A stretch of DNA of 58,682 nucleotides. Source: Fermentibacter sp964564435 (GTDB lineage Bacteria > Fermentibacterota > Fermentibacteria > Fermentibacterales > Fermentibacteraceae). The DNA is taken from positions 1 through 58,682 of the forward strand of contig CAZMAT010000014.1 of assembly GCA_964564435.1 (NCBI GenBank). Direction: 5' to 3'. The notes under the pieces are model-generated. The model ran no database searches, had not been told where the DNA came from, and saw only the letters and a list, made by a program, of their open reading frames with translations. Positions 22,528-31,138 of the stretch are shown one piece after another (position 1 is the stretch's first letter; each line of letters begins with the position of its first letter). A program made the position numbers and the translations under genes.

Positions 22528-23131
22528 AACATCGATGGACAGGATGGACAGGATCAGCGCAGAGCAGCAGGAAGAGCTATTGGTTGCATCAAGCGGCGAG
22601 AAAAGAGACATGGATGAACAAGGTCGACAGGGTGAAGGGTCAAAGGGAGAGAATGGTCCGGCGAATGAGCGTCATTTCTGTTCATCGACCGAGGGCTTGC
22701 GGTTTCGAGTGAGGCGGCGGTAATCAAGTTTCGGATTGCCGAAGTTGATGAGAAGCCCGATCTCGATCCCTGAAGCATTCAGGTAGTTGATGACCTGGGC
22801 CTGGTGTTCGGGCGCAAGCGACCGGACAGCCTTCAATTCGACAATCACTGATTCTTCAACGAGTAGATATGCGTAGAAGTCGCCGATGACCTCCCCTCGG
22901 AAGCTAACGCTTACAGAGTGTTGAGCCGATACATCGAGGCCCTTCTGTTTCAGGGCGAGGACAAGAGCCTTCTCGTAGACGGATTCTAGAAATCCTGCTC
23001 CCAGCTCGTTCATTACCTCAAACGCACAGCCAATGATACTCCGAGTCAGCTCCTCATGTTTCATATCATTGTTCTGCATTTTATCAGCTTATTACTTCTT
23101 GCCTGTCCTGTCCATCCTGTCCATCGATGTT
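22528..23131. mobile_element. Putative GxxExxY cassette bounded by perfect 26-bp inverted repeats
   Basis: The 26 bases at 22528-22553 (AACATCGATGGACAGGATGG...) are the exact reverse complement of 23106-23131 (...CATCCTGTCCATCGATGTT). They enclose the GxxExxY gene and little else. No transposase or recombinase is present and I see no target-site duplication, so this would be non-autonomous if mobile. The right-hand repeat is also the first unit of the tandem array at 23104-23500. Lower GC than neighbours supports foreign or mobile origin. Confidence 0.5.
22672..23064 (-). CDS. GxxExxY protein (PD-(D/E)XK-like family)
   Basis: 130 residues. The diagnostic GAGFLESVYEKAL motif (G-x-x-E-x-x-Y) follows KHEELTRSIIGCAFEVMNEL. 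Further on come FRGEVIGDFYAYLLVEESVIVELKAV, with D, E and K in the order of a PD-(D/E)XK nuclease core, and GLLINFGNPKLDYRRL. Activity is unproven for the family. Start chosen at MKHEE, the usual family start; an ATG five codons earlier is possible, and no clear ribosome site is seen for either. It stands alone between operons, between inverted repeats, in a region of lower GC than its neighbours. Confidence 0.88.
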   Translation of the reverse strand: MKHEELTRSIIGCAFEVMNELGAGFLESVYEKALVLALKQKGLDVSAQHSVSVSFRGEVIGDFYAYLLVEESVIVELKAVRSLAPEHQAQVINYLNASGIEIGLLINFGNPKLDYRRLTRNRKPSVDEQK

Positions 23132-23500
23132 ACTCAACTCTGCTCATGCTGCTGACCGAATACCTGATGCTATGCTGCTTACCGTGCCCATCGATGTTTG
23201 ATCGCCAGGTGCTGCCTGCCGCCGACCGAACCAGAAACCCTGTCCTGTCCATCCTGTCCATCGATGCTTGATCGCCCTATGCTGCCTGCCGCCGACCGAA
23301 CCAGAAACCCTATCCTGTCCATCCTGTCCATCGATGTTACTCAACTCTGCTCATGCTGCTGACCGAATACCTGATGCTATGCTGCTTACCGTGCCCATCG
23401 ATGTTTGATCGCCAGGTGCTGCCTGCCGCCGACCGAACCAGAAACCCTGTCCTGTCCATCCTGTCCATCGATGTTTGATCGCCCTATGCTGCCTGCCGCT
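23104..23500. repeat. 70-bp tandem array arranged as a 207-bp direct duplication
   Basis: Six units each marked by CATCGATG, at 23122, 23189, 23259, 23329, 23396 and 23466 (steps 67, 70, 70, 67, 70). Four of them carry the fuller TCCTGTCCATCCTGTCC block ahead of it. Units 1-3 and 4-6 are almost identical, so 23104-23310 was duplicated as a block. The array follows the right inverted repeat of the GxxExxY cassette. Frames through it give only repetitive peptides. Confidence 0.85.
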
Positions 23501-23619
23501 TAACTGTTCCATCTGCGGCTCCTGTGTGGATACTGTAAGCAGATGTCTCACGTCCGCTGCATATATCTGTCGTGTAAGGATATAGCAGCGGCGTTAGCCT
23601 GTGGCACGGGAGTGGAGGA
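23501..23619. other. Intergenic region without recognisable gene
   Basis: Lies between the end of the tandem array and the stop codon of the 19-gene envelope operon. I see no hairpin with a T-run that would terminate that operon, and no gene. Confidence 0.4.
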
Positions 23620-26592
23620 TCACATCACCGAGGCCCTGACGTCCCCCTCTATGATGTCATCCTCCAGGATGTCGACGAAGGGGTTCCCGGCTTCGCCGAA
23701 CCGCGTCACGAGCAGGGGCTCGATCTCCCTGAAGAGTGCGTACATCGAGTACATCGCCTCCTCGGGGCCCAGCAGCGAATCCAGCGAGGTCCTGAGCGTG
23801 TCGATCCGCGCCAGGAGGAAGTCGCGCTGGATCTCCGTATAGCCCTGGGATTCGACCCAGAAGGAGCTCGCGATCAGGAAGTGGAAAGCTATAGAGGTCC
23901 GCACGCCTTCCGCGCCGGTGAGCGCGATGCTGTCGGCCAGCTCGGCGGCCGCGGCCATCGCCGATCCTGGTATCCAGGGCTCCGGCGAATCGGGATCGAG
24001 ATCCCTCGCGGCGAGCATCCCGCCCGTCCCGTACCAGACGCTCTCGAGATTCGAAAGGACGGCCGGGGGCACGTTGTCACGGAAGTCGCTCCGCGAGATC
24101 ATGATCCGGTTCATGAGGAACATGTCCACGTCCTGGAGGCCGAGCACCGTGTTCAGGAAGGCGCTCCTCCACTCGGGAACAGGCCCCGTCCGGGGCATCG
24201 CGGCGATGACCTGCAACGGCACGATCCCGTCAGGAGGCCAGAGGGATATCCATTCGAAACCATCGATGAGGAGGCATACGGAAAGGTCGACCAACCCTTC
24301 GGGGCCGCGGGGATCGCCATGCAGGGCAAGGGCCACCGCTCTCGCCGCAATGTGTCCGGGCAGGATGGCGTCCGTCGACGCCAGCCCGCCTTCTGCCAGG
24401 GCCAGGAGACCTGTGGTGTCGCAGGCCATGGCCCTGCTGAAGAGGTCGGCGTCGGTGGCCGCCATCGCCGCCTGGTCGGCCAGGTCGGACGTCAGGCGAT
24501 CGCGTATGTCGGCCGGGAGTTCGTCGCAGGTGGATGAGAGAGCCGCGCGGAGGCTGTCGGCGACTTCCGGATGGAATAGCATCGCGAGGCCCGAGGTCCA
24601 TTCCGCCGACTCGATCCGCGGTTCGGTCCTGTCGTCGGTCGTGCTGGATGCGGCTATGCCCTGGAGCTTGTCCAGCCAGATCATGTGGAGGGCGTCGAAG
24701 CCGCCTCCCAGGGGGGCGAGGGAGACGGCCTGGTGGATGTAGTCCGCCCGCCTGTGGCCATGGAGCTGATAGGCCCTTCGCATGGCTCTCATCGTCATGT
24801 CGGGCATGCCCAGCCTCGTGTAGGTGAGCGCGAAGTTGTTGTTGAGCTCGGCGTAGTCGGGAGCCCGCGTCCTGAGGGATTCATAGGCGGCGAGCGCCTG
24901 CATGGTGGCTTCGAGCGAGAGGTCGCGGCCGGCTGGATACCCGGCCGCAAGCGTCAGCCTTGCAAGAGACGGATTCGCGGGCTGATAGAGGATGGCCTTG
25001 GTGAGCCAGGCGCTGCCGAGGCCGTACCATCCCCCGAGCTCCTCGGGGTTGACCTCGACGCACCTCGTGCATATCGCGATCGAGCTGTCGCAGCACACCC
25101 AGGCGTACTGGAACCGCTGCAGGGCCTCCTGCCGCCTGCCCTCGTCGCCGGTCTGCTCCCAGGCCATGGCTGCATTGGCCGCCAGGCCCAGTTCGCTCTC
25201 TATCCTGTCCAGATACTGGTCCTTGCCCATGAAGAGGTAGTGGCCGGACCTCATGCCGGTGACGTATCGCTCCGTGCCCCAGAGGGCCATGAACAGGGCC
25301 GGCAGCAGGAACAGGACGGCGACCGCCCTGGGCAGGGCTCTTTCGCCCGCCCTGCCTCCCGAGAGGAGCAGGCCGCAGAAGAGTGCGAACACGAAGGCGC
25401 CGGGCGGCCATCTAAGGCTGACCGACACGAAGGCCTCGCCGAGGAATGCGACGATGCCCGCCAGTATCCCGGCATCCCTGACGGACAGCCTCCTCCTCCC
25501 GCCCGACCCGTCGTCCATCGCGGAGGAGAAGAGCCTCCAGAAGGTCGCCGCGAAGAACAGCGCGCCCACGATGCCGATCTCCACGAGTATCTCGAGGTAT
25601 TCGCAGTGGACGTGCAGGGTGTTGTGGCTGGTGCCCAGGATGCTGTACATCGGGTTCCGCACGGCCGGGAAGATGATCTGGAACGTGCCGGGGCCGTATC
25701 CCAGGAAGGGATTGGCGGCTATGAGCTTCAGGGCGCCGCCCCAGATGACCAGCCTCACCCTCGCGGTGCCCTCGCCGAGGCGGGACAGCTCCAGGAGCCT
25801 GTCCTTCATCAGCAGGCCGACTATCACGATTGCTGCCAGCGCCGCCAGCGGGATGACCAGGCTCCTCCTCGAACCCCCGCGGGTGCCGGTCGAAGAATAG
25901 AGCGCCATGAAGACAAGGCCGGCTACCATCCCGAGCAGGCTCCCGCGGGTGCCGCTGGCGGATATCGTCAGTACCGATATCAGCGTGAACGCGGCCATGG
26001 ACGACAGTTTCGCGGCCCTGCCCATGCGCGATCCCATGAGGATCCCCACGGCTGCGGGCATGAAGGCCGCGACGAGGCCCCCCAGCAGGTTCGGGTTGCC
26101 CAGCGAACCTGAGACCCTGCCTCCGGAGCCGAGGTAGACATCCCAGGGGAAGATCACGACGTTCATCCACTGGAGCATCGAATAGACGCAGAGCAGGGCC
26201 ATTATCGCGAGAAGACCCCACTGTACCGTGATCCTGCCCCTGTCGTCGAGCAGGAGCCCGGCCGCCCCGGCAGTCAGACCCAGCATGCCGAGGCTGATGA
26301 TGATGTTGGGGCCGTTCACGGAAGGCACGCCGGAGAAGTGGCGGGCCGTCATCCATGCCATGAGCAGGAGAAAGGCCGACGCCAGCTTCCAGTCCACCGC
26401 GCGGTTGAGGGGGACCCCCCTGGCCGCCGCGGATGCCACCAGCAGCGAGACCGCGGCCCCTCCCAGGCAGTAGGCGAGCTCCTTGACCAGGATGCTCGAC
26501 CTGTTGTTGGGAAGAAGGGTGAACACGACCAGGGCGGACACGAGTATCAGCAGCCAGGGGGCGACGGATCTCTCGAAGGGTCTACTGGTCAT
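23620..26592 (-). CDS. O-antigen ligase/Wzy-family membrane protein with long C-terminal domain
   Basis: 990 residues. About 12 membrane segments fill the first 450. The Wzy_C periplasmic loop carries WGGALKLIAANPFLGYGPGTFQIIFP and HNTLHVHCEYLEILVEIGIVG, the conserved O-antigen ligase/polymerase region. The remaining 540 residues are soluble and partly TPR-like (around WEQTGDEGRRQEALQRFQYA and WYGLGSAWLTKA), far longer than in typical WaaL or Wzy. It would ligate or polymerise lipid-linked glycans. Start ATG overlaps the WecA-type gene by 11 bases. It is the last gene of the operon. Confidence 0.85.
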   Translation of the reverse strand: MTSRPFERSVAPWLLILVSALVVFTLLPNNRSSILVKELAYCLGGAAVSLLVASAAARGVPLNRAVDWKLASAFLLLMAWMTARHFSGVPSVNGPNIIISLGMLGLTAGAAGLLLDDRGRITVQWGLLAIMALLCVYSMLQWMNVVIFPWDVYLGSGGRVSGSLGNPNLLGGLVAAFMPAAVGILMGSRMGRAAKLSSMAAFTLISVLTISASGTRGSLLGMVAGLVFMALYSSTGTRGGSRRSLVIPLAALAAIVIVGLLMKDRLLELSRLGEGTARVRLVIWGGALKLIAANPFLGYGPGTFQIIFPAVRNPMYSILGTSHNTLHVHCEYLEILVEIGIVGALFFAATFWRLFSSAMDDGSGGRRRLSVRDAGILAGIVAFLGEAFVSVSLRWPPGAFVFALFCGLLLSGGRAGERALPRAVAVLFLLPALFMALWGTERYVTGMRSGHYLFMGKDQYLDRIESELGLAANAAMAWEQTGDEGRRQEALQRFQYAWVCCDSSIAICTRCVEVNPEELGGWYGLGSAWLTKAILYQPANPSLARLTLAAGYPAGRDLSLEATMQALAAYESLRTRAPDYAELNNNFALTYTRLGMPDMTMRAMRRAYQLHGHRRADYIHQAVSLAPLGGGFDALHMIWLDKLQGIAASSTTDDRTEPRIESAEWTSGLAMLFHPEVADSLRAALSSTCDELPADIRDRLTSDLADQAAMAATDADLFSRAMACDTTGLLALAEGGLASTDAILPGHIAARAVALALHGDPRGPEGLVDLSVCLLIDGFEWISLWPPDGIVPLQVIAAMPRTGPVPEWRSAFLNTVLGLQDVDMFLMNRIMISRSDFRDNVPPAVLSNLESVWYGTGGMLAARDLDPDSPEPWIPGSAMAAAAELADSIALTGAEGVRTSIAFHFLIASSFWVESQGYTEIQRDFLLARIDTLRTSLDSLLGPEEAMYSMYALFREIEPLLVTRFGEAGNPFVDILEDDIIEGDVRASVM

Positions 26593-27682
26593 CCCTGGTC
26601 CTGTTCCTCTTCTCTCCACGCGAGATGAAGAAAGCGATGATGGCCGAGAAACCGACGGCATGGGCGAAGACGAGCACGGCCTGGTAGGGGGCCAGGGTAG
26701 GGAGCAGCAGGGCCAGGATGCCCATGAGCAGCCCGACCGCGTAGAGGAGCAGCACGGCCTCCCTGTGGCTCATGCCGATGCGCATCAGCCTGTGGGCCAG
26801 GTGGTTCCTGTCGCCGGAGAGGAGGGGCACGCCCCTCCGCTTCCTGTAGATGAGGACCAGCAGCGTGTCCAGCAGGGGCACTGCCAGGACCAGCAGCGGC
26901 GAGAAGATCGCGATCTCCCTGATGGAACCGGCGGGCGTGTAGACACCGAGGACCGATGCGATGCCCAGCATGAACCCGAGGAAGTTGCTGCCGCAGTCGC
27001 CCATGAAGATCGAGGCGGGATTGAAGTTGAAGACGAGGAACCCGCACGAGGCTCCGGACAGGGCGGCGCAGGCGAAGGCCACCGCCTCGTTGCCGGAGAT
27101 AAGGTTGATGACCGTCAGAAAGGCCGTGGCTATCGCCGATACCCCGGCGGCGAGGCCGTCGGCGTGATCCAGGAGGTTGAGCGAGTTCGTTATCCCGACC
27201 AGCCAGATGATGGTGAGCGGGGCCGAGAGCCACGCCAGCGGGCCTCCGGCCAGGAAGATGCTGAGCTGGGCGCCCTTGAGCACGAAATAGACCCCGACCG
27301 CGAGTGCCGAGAGGGACTGGAGGAGGAGCTTCATCCGGGGGGAGAGCTCGAGCATGTCGTCGAGCAGACCCGTCAGGGCCATCAGGAGGCCCCCGCCGAT
27401 GACCATCACCCCCAGGGACTGCCAGTTCAGGGGGGTGTCGGCTATCGCGCCCTCGGGCAGGCCGCGCCAGAAGACCAGCCCCGCCGCGATCGTCAGGGCG
27501 AAGGCCGAGTAGACCGCCGCCCCGCCCAGCAGGGGCGTGGCGATGAGGTGCTTCTTCCTGTTCCCGGGTCTGTCGACGAGGTTTGTCCGGAGAGCCACCC
27601 TCCTGGCCAACGGGGTCAGCAGGAGCGATAGCGTGAGCGCCCCGATGAAGGCGAACAGGATGTGCTGGATGGAATCGCTCAT
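26582..27682 (-). CDS. WecA/MraY-type undecaprenyl-phosphate sugar-1-phosphate transferase
   Basis: 366 residues, about 10-11 membrane helices. Catalytic landmarks of the polyprenyl-phosphate HexNAc-1-P transferase family are visible: GLLDDMLEL, the NSLNLLDHADGLAAG loop, IFMGDCGSNFLG and the GDRNHLAHRLMRIG His motif. It would start a lipid-linked glycan by moving a HexNAc-1-phosphate onto undecaprenyl phosphate in the inner membrane. ATG overlaps the ATPase stop (ATGA). A second initiating enzyme of the other type (WbaP/WcaJ-like, 32435) is in the same operon. Confidence 0.92.
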   Translation of the reverse strand: MSDSIQHILFAFIGALTLSLLLTPLARRVALRTNLVDRPGNRKKHLIATPLLGGAAVYSAFALTIAAGLVFWRGLPEGAIADTPLNWQSLGVMVIGGGLLMALTGLLDDMLELSPRMKLLLQSLSALAVGVYFVLKGAQLSIFLAGGPLAWLSAPLTIIWLVGITNSLNLLDHADGLAAGVSAIATAFLTVINLISGNEAVAFACAALSGASCGFLVFNFNPASIFMGDCGSNFLGFMLGIASVLGVYTPAGSIREIAIFSPLLVLAVPLLDTLLVLIYRKRRGVPLLSGDRNHLAHRLMRIGMSHREAVLLLYAVGLLMGILALLLPTLAPYQAVLVFAHAVGFSAIIAFFISRGEKRNRTRDDQ

Positions 27683-28722
27683 TTCGCGAGCCTTTCGCCG
27701 CCGGCGCCGAAGAAGTGGCAGCGCCCGGGCCTGAAGCCGAGCCGGAGCACGCCCCCGACGGAGGCCTCCACGGACGGGTCGCACCTCATGACGATCGGCT
27801 CACCCGTATCCGTTCTCATGTAGACGATCTTCTCGTTGCCCAGTATCTCCACGACCTCGGCGACGCAGGAGACCGGGCCTTCCTGGATCGGGACCACGTC
27901 CTCGGGCCTGATGCCGATCCTGGATGCTCCTGACGGAAGGTCCTGCCCCGACGCCACCGCCCCCGCCCTTCCGGCGCCCCCCCCGGCCAGGTCGAGGAAG
28001 TTCATGGCGGGGCTCCCGATGAAGCCGGCCACGAACGAGTTCACAGGTCTGTCGTAGAGCTCGAGAGGGGCGGCGAGCTGCTGGATCAGGCCGTCCCTGA
28101 GCACGACTATGCGGTCGCCCAGAGTCATGGCCTCGGCCTGGTCGTGCGTGACGTAGATCATCGTGGATCCGAGCCGGTGATGGATCCTGGCCAGCTCGCT
28201 GCGCATCTGGACGCGCAGCTTGGCGTCGAGGTTGGACAGAGGCTCGTCGAAGAGGAACACCGAGGGCTTCCTGACGATGGCCCTGCCCAGAGCGACCCTC
28301 TGCCTCTGACCGCCGGAGAGCTCGCGCGGCTTCCTGCCCAGCAGGGCTGTGATCTCCAGGATGCCCGCAGCCTCCTCGACCCTCCGGTTCATCTCCGGCC
28401 CCGGTATCCTCCGCATGCGCAGGGCGAACGCCATGTTGTCGAACACGGTCATGTGCGGGTAGAGGGCGTAGTTCTGGAAGACCATGGCGATGTCGCGGTC
28501 CTGCGGGGAGACTTCCGTGACGTCGCGCCCGCCTATCCACACGGAACCGGAGGTCGGGGTCTCGAGCCCTGCCAGTATCCTGAGCGAGGTCGACTTCCCG
28601 CATCCGCTCGGTCCCACGAGTACGAGAAAGGAGCCGTCCTCCGCGGTCACGGTGAAGTCCCTCAGGGCCGTCACCCCGCCGGGGAAGACCTTGCCTACGG
28701 ATCTGAATTCGACTGCCGCCAT
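27679..28722 (-). CDS. MalK/UgpC-type ABC transporter ATPase
   Basis: 347 residues. Walker A GPSGCGKST, Q-loop VFQNYALYPHMTVFDN, signature LSGGQRQRVALGRA, Walker B VFLFDEPLSNLD and switch VTHDQAEAM. A C-terminal OB/TOBE domain from about 240 is typical of sugar-importer ATPases. No permease or binding-protein genes are adjacent, so it may serve importers encoded elsewhere, as MsmX-like ATPases do. The frame stays open upstream, but MAAVEFRSVGKVF is the family start. It follows a glycogen-binding lipoprotein by 10 bases. Confidence 0.92.
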   Translation of the reverse strand: MAAVEFRSVGKVFPGGVTALRDFTVTAEDGSFLVLVGPSGCGKSTSLRILAGLETPTSGSVWIGGRDVTEVSPQDRDIAMVFQNYALYPHMTVFDNMAFALRMRRIPGPEMNRRVEEAAGILEITALLGRKPRELSGGQRQRVALGRAIVRKPSVFLFDEPLSNLDAKLRVQMRSELARIHHRLGSTMIYVTHDQAEAMTLGDRIVVLRDGLIQQLAAPLELYDRPVNSFVAGFIGSPAMNFLDLAGGGAGRAGAVASGQDLPSGASRIGIRPEDVVPIQEGPVSCVAEVVEILGNEKIVYMRTDTGEPIVMRCDPSVEASVGGVLRLGFRPGRCHFFGAGGERLAK

Positions 28723-28732
28723 GTCCTCCCCG

Positions 28733-29104
28733 TCACCTGACGAGGACCGACACCTCCCTGCCGCCGTATTCCGCGCGGAGATGGTTGTAGGGATCGGGCA
28801 CCCAGACGTGCCCGTCCACGAGGAAGACGTACCTGTACCTTCCCTTCTCCAGGGCGGCCTCGGCCGTCCAGAATCCGTCCTCATCGGGGGTCATCGCACC
28901 GCAGGACGGGTCGAGCGTCCCCCCGGCGGATTCGAGGCCCCCCCATGCGTTCCAGTCGCCGATCACCTGCACCGAGGCGGCCCCGGGATACCAGAGCCTG
29001 AATCCGCCGGGATCCCCCAGGGTCGCGGGCGTGAAGGCGGAGCACCCGCAGAGGGCGAGCGCCAGCAGGAGCGCGGGTACGGCCGCGGCGATCCGAAGCC
29101 TCAT
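28733..29104 (-). CDS. Lipoprotein with CBM48/AMPK-type glycogen-binding domain
   Basis: 123 residues. Signal peptide with lipobox (LALALCGC), then one carbohydrate-binding module: FRLWYPGAASVQVIGDWNAWG, DEDGFWTAEAALEKGRYRYVFLVDG and WVPDPYN, the tryptophans and 'GxWxxW' pattern of CBM48/AMPK beta domains. These bind alpha-1,4-glucans. Exported and lipid-anchored, so the ligand would be met in the envelope. The start overlaps the upstream gene (ATGA); the longer frame does not code for a signal peptide. Directly upstream of the MalK-type ATPase. Confidence 0.85.
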   Translation of the reverse strand: MRLRIAAAVPALLLALALCGCSAFTPATLGDPGGFRLWYPGAASVQVIGDWNAWGGLESAGGTLDPSCGAMTPDEDGFWTAEAALEKGRYRYVFLVDGHVWVPDPYNHLRAEYGGREVSVLVR

Positions 29105-30366
29105 GGGAACACCGCGCAGAGCGAGGCTCCGACGGTCGTCACGCCGCCAGACCTCTCGAGCACGAGCAGGGCTCGGGCGCCCTGCCTGAAGTAGGCCACG
29201 CCCAGGCTGCACGCCGGCTGGGGAAGGGCTCCTCCCCCTGCTTCGGGGCTCGCCGAGATGTCGAGCAGGGCATGCACCCCCGGAAGCGGCGAGTAGCCTG
29301 CGGTACCCGTGATCCTCACACTGTCCTGCATCAGCTCCACCCCGCCGCCCATGGAAGCCCGTCCCGCGTGGAGGACCGATTCGAGGCTGCACTGCCAGGA
29401 ACGGCCTCCGATCCCGGTGGCGAGGAGGGAGTGGTGGAAGCCGCCCTCGGAGACGAGGTCGACCGATGCCCTTCCTCTCGCCGCCCCCGGATCGGCGGGA
29501 TCATACCGGCAGCCGGCCATTCCGGAAAGTGCGGAGGTCAGCGGTCTGACGACGGCATCCAGCCCTACCGTGGTCCTGCCCGGCGAGAAGGCTTTCCCGG
29601 GCACATCGATCGAGTCCCCCGCCCAGGTGAACACGGGCACGAGCTCGAGGCGGCCCCCGCCCCAACCCATGGGCGAATACCCTGATCCTTCGACGACCAG
29701 GGCCGCGGAATCGGCTCCCGACCCGCTCCTGGCCAGGACGATCCAGGGCTCGATGATGCGCAGGTCGATGCGCGCCTCGTATGTGTCCAGGTCGAAAGCG
29801 GAGTCTGCGCCGGCGCTCCAGATCCGCGTGTAGCCGAAGCTGCCGAAGCCGAGCCAGGGAGAGGAGGCTTCGAAGACGCAGATGGTGTCGGCGCCGGGAA
29901 GGAAGTGCTCCGTGAAATCGAGGGTCGTTCCCAGGAGCCCGCCCAGGCAGCCGTGGATCGAGGACACGGAGTCGATGTCGACCCAGCCGTGCTCGATCAG
30001 CGGATCCCTGAGCCCGGGGACGAAGGGCGCCATGAGCGAACGCGAGATGCCGGCCCCGATCCAGGGGGTCCCGGGCCAGCCGGCCTCGATGCCGCCGCTC
30101 CGCAGGAAGATCTCGCTCGAATCGGCATCCCTGGCCGTCACGGTGAGGGAGGCGCCGATTCGCCCGGATTCGAGCTCGAGAGTCTCGCTCAGTTCCATGA
30201 GCCTGTCCCCGGCGCTGACCCACGAATCGCCGCCCGGCGTGCAGAGGGCCTCCGCTGCGAACATCGCCCTGTGGGAGAAGACCCAGCCTCCCGTTTCCAG
30301 GGAGTCGGGAGGGCTCGCCACCGCCATGAGGAGTATCAGTACCAGCTCGCACCTCCGAACCCGCAT
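29101..30366 (-). CDS. Probable outer-membrane/secreted beta-rich protein
   Basis: 421 residues. A signal peptide (CELVLILLMAVASPPDS) is followed by alternating short strands rich in Gly, Ser and aromatic residues with no recognised domain. Composition and strand pattern suggest a beta-barrel or surface beta-helix. It overlaps the 265-residue gene upstream by 31 bases, and a similar style of protein there suggests a pair. The function is unknown. A start at the in-frame Met 14 would break the signal peptide, so the first ATG is kept. Confidence 0.55.
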   Translation of the reverse strand: MRVRRCELVLILLMAVASPPDSLETGGWVFSHRAMFAAEALCTPGGDSWVSAGDRLMELSETLELESGRIGASLTVTARDADSSEIFLRSGGIEAGWPGTPWIGAGISRSLMAPFVPGLRDPLIEHGWVDIDSVSSIHGCLGGLLGTTLDFTEHFLPGADTICVFEASSPWLGFGSFGYTRIWSAGADSAFDLDTYEARIDLRIIEPWIVLARSGSGADSAALVVEGSGYSPMGWGGGRLELVPVFTWAGDSIDVPGKAFSPGRTTVGLDAVVRPLTSALSGMAGCRYDPADPGAARGRASVDLVSEGGFHHSLLATGIGGRSWQCSLESVLHAGRASMGGGVELMQDSVRITGTAGYSPLPGVHALLDISASPEAGGGALPQPACSLGVAYFRQGARALLVLERSGGVTTVGASLCAVFP

Positions 30367-31133
30367 TCGACGGTGACGGCGTGAACCGCCGAGGAATCCT
30401 CGAGCGACAGCCCGTACCCGATGGTGAACCGCCCGACGTCGACTTCAGCCCCCGCGTTCCAGGCGTCCCCGTCGGAACCCGTTGCCGCTCTGAGCCAGGG
30501 CGTGACATCCAGCTCGGCCCCGAGCGCCGGGCCGTCACCCGAGACTGAGGCATGGACCCTCAGCTCGCGGGTGAAGATGTAGGTGGCCCCCCAGTGAGTC
30601 TCGGCCTCCGTCCCCTGCGGTGCCGACAGGGGGATGTCGACCACCGAGGCGCCGAGGGAGAACGTGGGGAAGATGGCGAACTGGAGCCCCGCGCTTCCGA
30701 GGGCCTCGTTGCCGCCTTCTCTCCTCTCGACCCTGCAGGCCGCTCCCAGGGCGATGCTCGGGCCGAAGAAGCCCTCGATGAATCCCACCGGATCACCCGT
30801 AGCGACCCATGCGCATGCCGCAGTGGCGGAGACGGGATCGGAGCCGTCCCCCGGCCCGGCCTGCGCCCCGGCCCAGCCCAGGACGATCGAGGAGAAGACG
30901 GGGCCGGTCCTGGTCCCGGCGCCGGCCGCGGCGGAGCTCACGGAGCCGTCGAGCCAGGACGCCGACAGGTCGATGCCCTCGATCCTGGAGATGCCGGCGG
31001 GGGCCTCGTAGGCGGTCGAGGGAGAGTCGCCCCATGCCGAGGGCCAGGCGGCCACGGCCAGGGCCTCCGCCGAACCGGCCCCGGACCATGCCGTGGAGGC
31101 GGAGAGGAGCAGGGCTTCAAGGCACGGGATCAT
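30336..31133 (-). CDS. Probable outer-membrane protein (PorV/PorQ-like architecture)
   Basis: 265 residues beginning with a probable signal (MIPCLEALLLSASTAWSGAGSAEA) and then Gly/Ala/Ser-rich amphipathic strands (LQFAIFPTFSLGASVVDIPL, FTIGYGLSLEDSSAVHAVTVECGFG) ending in an aromatic residue, as outer-membrane barrels do. The layout recalls PorV/PorQ-type barrels of the FCB group, but no diagnostic motif is present. It comes five bases after the PAS protein and overlaps the 421-residue gene. Confidence 0.5.
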   Translation of the reverse strand: MIPCLEALLLSASTAWSGAGSAEALAVAAWPSAWGDSPSTAYEAPAGISRIEGIDLSASWLDGSVSSAAAGAGTRTGPVFSSIVLGWAGAQAGPGDGSDPVSATAACAWVATGDPVGFIEGFFGPSIALGAACRVERREGGNEALGSAGLQFAIFPTFSLGASVVDIPLSAPQGTEAETHWGATYIFTRELRVHASVSGDGPALGAELDVTPWLRAATGSDGDAWNAGAEVDVGRFTIGYGLSLEDSSAVHAVTVECGFGGASWY

Positions 31134-31138
31134 CTCGG

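Noticed and set aside
22672..23131. Insertion sequence with transposase
   Set aside because: The only gene between the inverted repeats is GxxExxY; no DDE, tyrosine or serine recombinase motif is seen and no target duplication was found.
23104..23500. CRISPR array
   Set aside because: The repeated block recurs at regular spacing, but the 'spacers' are themselves repeated almost exactly (units 1-3 equal 4-6) and no cas gene is near.
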